From contig CAMXWF010000010.1 in NCBI GenBank assembly GCA_947252645.1, positions 43,426 through 107,425 on the forward strand: 64,000 bases of DNA, in the 5' to 3' direction. Every line of letters begins with the position of its first letter. Position 1 is the stretch's first letter. Under the pieces are notes generated by a model. It was not told where the DNA came from. It saw only the letters and a list, made by a program, of their open reading frames with translations, and did not search any database. The stretch is from an uncultured Bacteroidia bacterium. Lineage in GTDB: Bacteria; Bacteroidota; Bacteroidia; Bacteroidales; CAJPTX01. The translations under genes were made by a program, and so were the position numbers. Shown here piece after piece: positions 59,530-64,000 of the stretch.

Positions 59530-60008
59530 TCGCTGCGCGCAAAGGGGCAGGGCGTGCGCGGTAGTGGCCGCATCGGAATCTAGTGCGCAGAGAAGGTGCA
59601 CGACAGAGGAGTAGACACAGCTCCTGCCCGCAGCGCGGAAAGTGGCTACCTAACGATACCAGCGGATAGGGTCATGCGTGCTGAGCGCATGGGAGCCTAG
59701 AGACGGCACAGTTGCAACCACATTGCCTCGCCGGCGCAACTGGGTGGAATCATGGCCTTTCCCAAGTCTCCCAGACACCGGAAGCCCATGGCCCTTCGGG
59801 CTAAGGCTTGAGGACTACCAAGGGGGGCAAGAAGTCAGCCACGAGGGGACGAGGATGGGGAATAATTATTTTGCAAATTTCTTGCGATTATATTTGCTGC
59901 TTTGAAATATTAAGAGCAAACAAGAAACAATGGATTTTGTGGATTCACTGTAAATGGCACGGAATTTGCGGGATAGTTTACGTTGGTTCGAATGAAAGTA
60001 TTTATGCT
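59530..60008 (+). other. AT-rich promoter region upstream of the first chemoreceptor-like gene
   Basis: No gene is seen. The last 140 bp are much more AT-rich than the surroundings. TATATTTG (59889-59896) is a perfect -7 box, but the TTTTG at 59870 is only about 15 nt away, short of the usual 19-21. Confidence 0.5.
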
Positions 60009-61145
60009 ATGTTGCCTATAGTTCAAGATACACTACTCCTTGTTGTGGCGGAAGGATTAGCGGGCGGCTTATTTTTATGGATATACCGTAAGTCGATGGT
60101 GCTCCACACGGTATTGGCAATGCTGCTGATAGCGGTTCCGGTGTTTTTTTGCGGTGATGCGTTGGCTCGCTACGGGCTGGTGAGTTTTCTCTACACGATA
60201 CCTGCCGCGATAGTGCTGGCAATAGTGGCATTGCGCAACGTGCACCGTCAGGTCAAGCGGCCGATCCAGGCGGCCTCAATGCATATGCAGGAGATAGCGA
60301 ACGGGGATTTTTCGCAGCCGATACCGCACGAGCTTACGAGTCGCCGGGATGAGTTCTCGTCGCTTGCGCACGCGATGGAGCGGATGGTGGGGGGAATCTC
60401 TGGGCTGGTGCACTATTCCCAGCAGACTGCGGGTAGCATGGCGACTTCGAGCGAGCAGTTTAAGAACCAGTCGTTGCTGATTTCCAAGGGGGCCAACAAC
60501 CAAGCGGCATCGGCGGAGGAGATATCGGCAGCCATGGAAGAGCTAGCAGCCAACATATCGCAGAACCTAGACAACGCCAAGCAGGGTGCCGTGATTAGCA
60601 CCCAGGTAGATAAGGATCTGAACGAGGTGTCAACCGCCTTCAAGAACACGGCCCAATCGATGCACGAGATCCAGGGGAAGATAGGGGTCGTGTCGGACAT
60701 TGCGCACAAAACGAACATCTTGGCTATCAACGCGGCCATAGAGGCTGCGCGCGCTGGGGAACTTGGCCGGGGCTTTGCGGTGGTGGCCACGGAGGTTCGT
60801 CGTCTGGCCGATATGAGCCAAAAGGCAGCGCTGGAGATAAAGCAGCTGTCAGAGGGGAGCAGCCAAGCTGTGGATACCATGGGAAAGACACTAGAGGCTA
60901 CGATTCCCAATATCAAGAAGATCACCGAAGTGGTGCAGGAGATCGCCTCTTCGAGTGCAGAGCAGCAGACGGGGGGGGAGCAGGTGAACAGTGCCCTGTC
61001 GCAGCTCGTGCAAGTGACCAATGAGAACTCCAGTACCTCCGAGGAGCTGAGTGCCGAGGCAGAAAGCTTGGAGGAGATTGCCCTGCAGCTCAAGGACAAC
61101 GTGGGACGCTTCACGGTAGCAAACGAGGGGCACAGAGGGGTGTAA
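60009..61145 (+). CDS. Methyl-accepting chemotaxis protein-like receptor without sensor domain (first of pair)
   Basis: The 378-residue protein has two membrane segments (about 10-30 and 40-85) with only a short loop between them, then a HAMP-like helix (about 110-150) and a cytoplasmic signalling domain. The hairpin tip IAHKTNILAINAAIEAARAG and GRGFAVVATEVRRLADMS is the conserved CheA/CheW-binding region. There is no periplasmic ligand-binding domain, so the input is unknown (possibly membrane or redox). No che genes lie nearby. It is 1 kb before a second copy; they are clear paralogues. Confidence 0.85.
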   Translation: MLPIVQDTLLLVVAEGLAGGLFLWIYRKSMVLHTVLAMLLIAVPVFFCGDALARYGLVSFLYTIPAAIVLAIVALRNVHRQVKRPIQAASMHMQEIANGDFSQPIPHELTSRRDEFSSLAHAMERMVGGISGLVHYSQQTAGSMATSSEQFKNQSLLISKGANNQAASAEEISAAMEELAANISQNLDNAKQGAVISTQVDKDLNEVSTAFKNTAQSMHEIQGKIGVVSDIAHKTNILAINAAIEAARAGELGRGFAVVATEVRRLADMSQKAALEIKQLSEGSSQAVDTMGKTLEATIPNIKKITEVVQEIASSSAEQQTGGEQVNSALSQLVQVTNENSSTSEELSAEAESLEEIALQLKDNVGRFTVANEGHRGV

Positions 61146-61622
61146 TCAACGTACTCACCCTACAGCTCAGCAATTCTACCCTGTTTCCTGCATAAGAGGA
61201 TGGGAGGGGGAAGGGCTTTGTGTGGGGTGTGAATCTAACCGCAGCCCCCACACCACGAGTGGTACGAGTGTAGTTTTCCTAGTAGGGGGAGCGGCAAGGT
61301 GCGGGAATCCAGGGGAGGTAGATGTTGCATATTGCGGCGTGCGCACGGACTGTCGCTGCCCCTCTGCGTATGGGGAGTCAGGTAGCTGTCAGCTACCTGA
61401 CAGAGTGCTATAATGGGAAACTTGGGAAGCAGCAGAATTGGCAGGTGGCGTGGGGTGCAGCTTTGGCGATGCGGAGGGGAAGGAACAGCAAGTGCGATGC
61501 AATGGGGGACTTTACACCCAACATGGGACAACTAGAATATATTACTGCGTTAGAATAGGAGGGGCATGGGGTCTCGACGTCTGACGGATTAGCAGCGCCC
61601 CAACACATAAAATCTATATACT
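61146..61622 (+). other. Intergenic region between the two chemoreceptor-like genes
   Basis: No gene is seen. It holds a GTGTGGGG/CCCCACAC hairpin (61220-61253) and the 25-nt palindrome at 61377-61401. I do not see a strong promoter in the last 100 bp. Confidence 0.5.
61377..61401. repeat. 25-nt perfect palindrome with alternative pairing
   Basis: The half-site GTCAGGTAGCTG is followed by one T and its exact complement, giving a 12-1-12 palindrome. The second half can instead pair differently: CTGTCAG (61386-61392) and CTGACAG (61397-61403) form a 7-4-7 hairpin, so two structures exclude each other. It lies about 220 bp upstream of the second chemoreceptor gene. Confidence 0.8.
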
Positions 61623-62741
61623 ATGCAGACATTTTTTCAATTCGTACTGTCGATGGCAGGCTTGGTGGCGGTAATATTACCGATAGCTTGGTTTCGCTAC
61701 CGTCATTCGTTTGTCCTCCCGATCATGATGTTCGTGATCGTGCTAGTATTCGTGGCTTGCCTCGGAAGCAATGCAACGGCCCACTATGGGGTTGTAGTAT
61801 GGTTCATCGTAGCGCCAGTGGGCTGCGCCTGGTTTTTCCTCGGTTTCCGCTGGATTCAGCGCACTACAAAGCAGCCCTTGGCAGCCGCATCGGCGATGCT
61901 TCGGGAGGTGGCGGAGGGAAATTTGGCTGTAACCATGCCAGAGGTACTCCTCAAACGGAAGGATGAGTTTCTTCCCCTTCGGCAGTCTGGGGAAATCATG
62001 GTGAGCAACCTGACATCGTTTGTTGATGCCATGCTTGCCTCCTGCGGCGACTTGACCAATGCGAGCGGGCACATTCAAAGCCACTCATCGATGATAGCCC
62101 AAGGGGCCAACGACCAGAGCGCATCGGCGGAGGAGATCTCCTCAGCCATGGAGGAGATGCTGGCTAACATCACCCAAAACCTCGACAATGCCAAGCAGGG
62201 GGCAGTGATTAGCACGCAGGTAGATAGCGACCTCGGCGAGGTTTCGCAGGCCTTTGACAGTACCTCCACGGCCATGCGCAACATCCAGGCCAAGATCGGC
62301 ATAATACAGGACATTGCCCACAAAACCAACATTTTGGCCATCAATGCGGCCATAGAGGCTGCCCGAGCCGGCGACCAGGGGCGGGGCTTTGCCGTGGTAG
62401 CGGCCGAGGTGCGCCGGCTGGCCGACATGAGCCAGCAAGCGGCCAGCGAGATCGAGCAGCTCTCCAGCTCTAGCGGCCAGGCTGTGGAACACATGGGCAA
62501 AACCCTCCAGGCCACGCTGCCTAACGTCAAGAAGATATCGGCCGTGGTGCAAGAAGTGGCTTCGGCCAGCGCAGAACAGCAAACGGGTAGCGAGCAAATC
62601 AACCAGGCGCTTGCGCAACTGGTGCAGGTCACTAGCGAAAACTCAAACGCCTCCTCGCAGTTGAAAAATGAAGCCGAAGGTCTGGTGAACATCTCCGAAA
62701 CCCTGCATCAGTGGGTCAACAAGTTCCGAGTGGCGCACTAG
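61623..62741 (+). CDS. Methyl-accepting chemotaxis protein-like receptor without sensor domain (second of pair)
   Basis: The 372-residue protein is organised like the first copy: two membrane segments (about 5-25 and 32-70), a HAMP-like helix and a signalling domain whose tip is TNILAINAAIEAARAGDQGR and GFAVVAAEVRRLADMSQ. The C-terminal ends differ. It ends with a terminator at 62812-62853. Confidence 0.85.
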   Translation: MQTFFQFVLSMAGLVAVILPIAWFRYRHSFVLPIMMFVIVLVFVACLGSNATAHYGVVVWFIVAPVGCAWFFLGFRWIQRTTKQPLAAASAMLREVAEGNLAVTMPEVLLKRKDEFLPLRQSGEIMVSNLTSFVDAMLASCGDLTNASGHIQSHSSMIAQGANDQSASAEEISSAMEEMLANITQNLDNAKQGAVISTQVDSDLGEVSQAFDSTSTAMRNIQAKIGIIQDIAHKTNILAINAAIEAARAGDQGRGFAVVAAEVRRLADMSQQAASEIEQLSSSSGQAVEHMGKTLQATLPNVKKISAVVQEVASASAEQQTGSEQINQALAQLVQVTSENSNASSQLKNEAEGLVNISETLHQWVNKFRVAH

Positions 62742-63151
62742 CTAGCCATACTGTGGACGGGGAATAGGCCTCGTTGCGCCCTGCGGGCCGAGCGAAGCCA
62801 CAAAGAAAGGCAAGCCGCATTCTGTAGATGATTCTACGGGATGCGGCTTCTTACTGGCAGCATGTCACGAACTGGCGACATGGCGAGTCGGCATGCGGTC
62901 CCACGGCACCAGGCTGTGAGTGGGGGGGCCACGGATAGTCTTGGGCTGCAACGCACCCAAGCATCCCAACCTTCAACTCGCTACCTGTATTTTCAAAGCG
63001 CGAAGGACGTAGTGGCATAGGGGGAAACCGAGCAGATAGGTTCTAGACATTCACCTCAACACTACCTACTTGCAAAAGAGACACACAACAAGACACCATA
63101 AGCCCTGCGTTCTACCCTGGCTGTGCTACCTTTGCGTGGGGAGTACAGGTA
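62742..63151 (+). other. Intergenic region between the chemoreceptor pair and the helix-hairpin-helix gene
   Basis: Contains the terminator listed separately and TACCTTTG (63127-63134), a good -7 element for the next gene without a clear -33 box. Otherwise I see nothing. Confidence 0.5.
62812..62853 (+). terminator. Intrinsic terminator after the second chemoreceptor-like gene
   Basis: AAGCCGCAT (62812-62820) pairs with ATGCGGCTT (62841-62849), with a second inner stem GTAG/CTAC, and is followed by CTTAC. The T-run is weak but the stem is long. Confidence 0.6.
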
Positions 63152-64000
63152 ATGGCTATGAAGTGTAGGAGGATGAGGGGGCAGACGAGGCCGGGGGAAA
63201 AAAGCATAAAGCGTGGGCTTATACCTTCAAATTCAACCTTAGGTATGGTTGGCCTGCTGCTCTTTTGCTTCCTGCTAGGGCGTTTCAAACGCTATGCAGA
63301 CAAGGCCGACACAAGCTCCGCAGTCGCAGTAAACCCCGTGGAGTTGTTTGCGATCCAGGATGCCAAACGCTGGCAGCATTTGGTGACGTTCGATCCCAAC
63401 GAGGCCGATGAAACCACCCTCCGCCACTTGGGCTTCTCCCCCACCAATGCTAAGGCCATTGTAGAGTACCGTGCAGATCACCCGTTTGAAAATCGCTGGC
63501 AGATGCTCAAGGTCCCAGGCATACACTACCAGCAATTTCTTCTCTTCAAAGATAGCGTGCTCATCCGGCGGAAAGCGGGTGCAAGTCACTTCCGCCTAAA
63601 GGGCAAGCTTGCCCCCTTCGACCCCAACGCGCTCTCCCTGTCGCAGTTCGAGGCCCTGGGCTTCTCCCCACAGGCCGCCAGCACCATCATCCGCTTCCGC
63701 GAGGCCATAGGCCAGTTCCAAGACAAGCAGACCTTCGCCCGGTGCCACGCCGTGGACTCCGCCACCTTCGCCCTGCTGCGCCCCTACATCCAGCTGCCCG
63801 AGCGGGGACGAGGCCACGGGAATTGGGCTGCCAAGCAGAAGTCGCAACCCAACTTCCGCCTAAAGGGCAAGCTTGCCCCCTTCGACCCCAACGCGCTCTC
63901 CCAGGCGCAGTTCGAGGCCCTGGGCTTCTCCCCTAAGGCCGCCAACACCATCATCCGCTTCCGCGAGGCCATAGGCCAGTTCCAAGACAAGCAGACCTTC
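63152..64000 (+). CDS. Helix-hairpin-helix repeat protein (partial, no stop in window)
   Basis: The frame stays open to the right edge (283 codons). The protein starts MAMKCRRMRGQTRPGEKSIK, has one hydrophobic anchor (about residues 32-45, GMVGLLLFCFLLG), and then helix-hairpin-helix units: FDPNEADETTLRHLGFSPTN and the repeated FRLKGKLAPFDPNALS with QFEALGFSP, ComEA-like DNA-binding modules. Two copies of an 88-residue unit differ in only a few positions (see the repeat feature). The sequence before the first unit (about 50-90) is not repeated. Role in DNA uptake is possible but unproven. Confidence 0.7.
   Translation, partial: MAMKCRRMRGQTRPGEKSIKRGLIPSNSTLGMVGLLLFCFLLGRFKRYADKADTSSAVAVNPVELFAIQDAKRWQHLVTFDPNEADETTLRHLGFSPTNAKAIVEYRADHPFENRWQMLKVPGIHYQQFLLFKDSVLIRRKAGASHFRLKGKLAPFDPNALSLSQFEALGFSPQAASTIIRFREAIGQFQDKQTFARCHAVDSATFALLRPYIQLPERGRGHGNWAAKQKSQPNFRLKGKLAPFDPNALSQAQFEALGFSPKAANTIIRFREAIGQFQDKQTF
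63590..64000 (+). repeat. Near-identical 264-bp tandem repeats in the helix-hairpin-helix gene
   Basis: Copy 1 covers 63590-63853. Copy 2 starts at 63854 and is cut by the window edge after 147 bases. Over that stretch they differ at only a handful of positions, for example CTGTCG versus CAGGCG and CCACAG versus CCTAAG. Such high nucleotide identity implies recent duplication or gene conversion. Confidence 0.9.

Overview
The window (64 kb, GC-rich at roughly 57-60% by eye) is a chromosomal segment of a Bacteroidetes bacterium, most like Bacteroidales/Porphyromonadaceae. Several things point there: the gene order rpsU-xerC-hpf-tRNAs-tuf-secE-nusG, promoters of the Bacteroidetes type (TTTG, 19-21 nt, TAnnTTTG), a TonB receptor with a carboxypeptidase-regulatory-like N-terminus, a Porin_10-type porin, and lineage-typical proteins such as the DUF3822-RsmD pair and KorA with a fused gamma domain. 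There is no rRNA, CRISPR array or recognisable insertion sequence.

Layout. 1-3.9 kb (minus): nusG (cut by the window edge), secE, tRNA-Trp, tuf, four tRNAs, hpf, a Xer recombinase and rpsU. 4.4-8.8 kb (minus): one 1437-residue acyl-CoA dehydratase activase-like protein. 9.1-12.5 kb (plus): a Fur-family regulator, a TonB-dependent receptor and a His-rich lipoprotein, behind a promoter overlapped by a 7-1-7 palindrome; this looks like a metal (possibly zinc) acquisition operon. 12.8-13.9 kb: a secreted YwqK/MORN-like protein. 14.8-34.4 kb (minus): gltX and then the complete str-S10-spc-alpha superoperon from rpsL to rplQ, driven from a strong promoter at 34.44 kb. 34.6 kb: tRNA-Pro. 35.1-41.3 kb (minus): tpiA, prmA and an unrecognised 1517-residue envelope protein, tightly coupled. 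41.4-43.6 kb (minus): a type II restriction-modification pair. 43.7-46.6 kb (minus): korA-korB 2-oxoacid:ferredoxin oxidoreductase. 47-52.4 kb (plus): porin, small outer-membrane barrel, alkaline phosphatase. 52.9-54.4 kb (plus): a three-gene HipBST-like toxin-antitoxin module with repeat operators. 54.5-57.4 kb (minus): mnmE and a RecD-like helicase. 57.5-59.5 kb (plus): a pilin-like membrane protein, DUF3822 and rsmD. 60-62.7 kb (plus): two tandem chemoreceptor-like proteins without a periplasmic sensor domain. 63.15 kb to the end: a helix-hairpin-helix protein with near-identical 88-residue repeats, cut by the window edge.

Most of the window is housekeeping: translation, secretion, central carbon metabolism and tRNA modification. 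The accessory content worth attention is the Fur/TonB/His-rich lipoprotein operon with its visible operator, the HipBST-like module, the restriction-modification pair with a nearly leaderless methylase, the orphan chemoreceptor pair with a 25-nt perfect palindrome between them, and the 1517-residue protein. All functional statements rest on motif recognition and gene context read from sequence; no database search was run.
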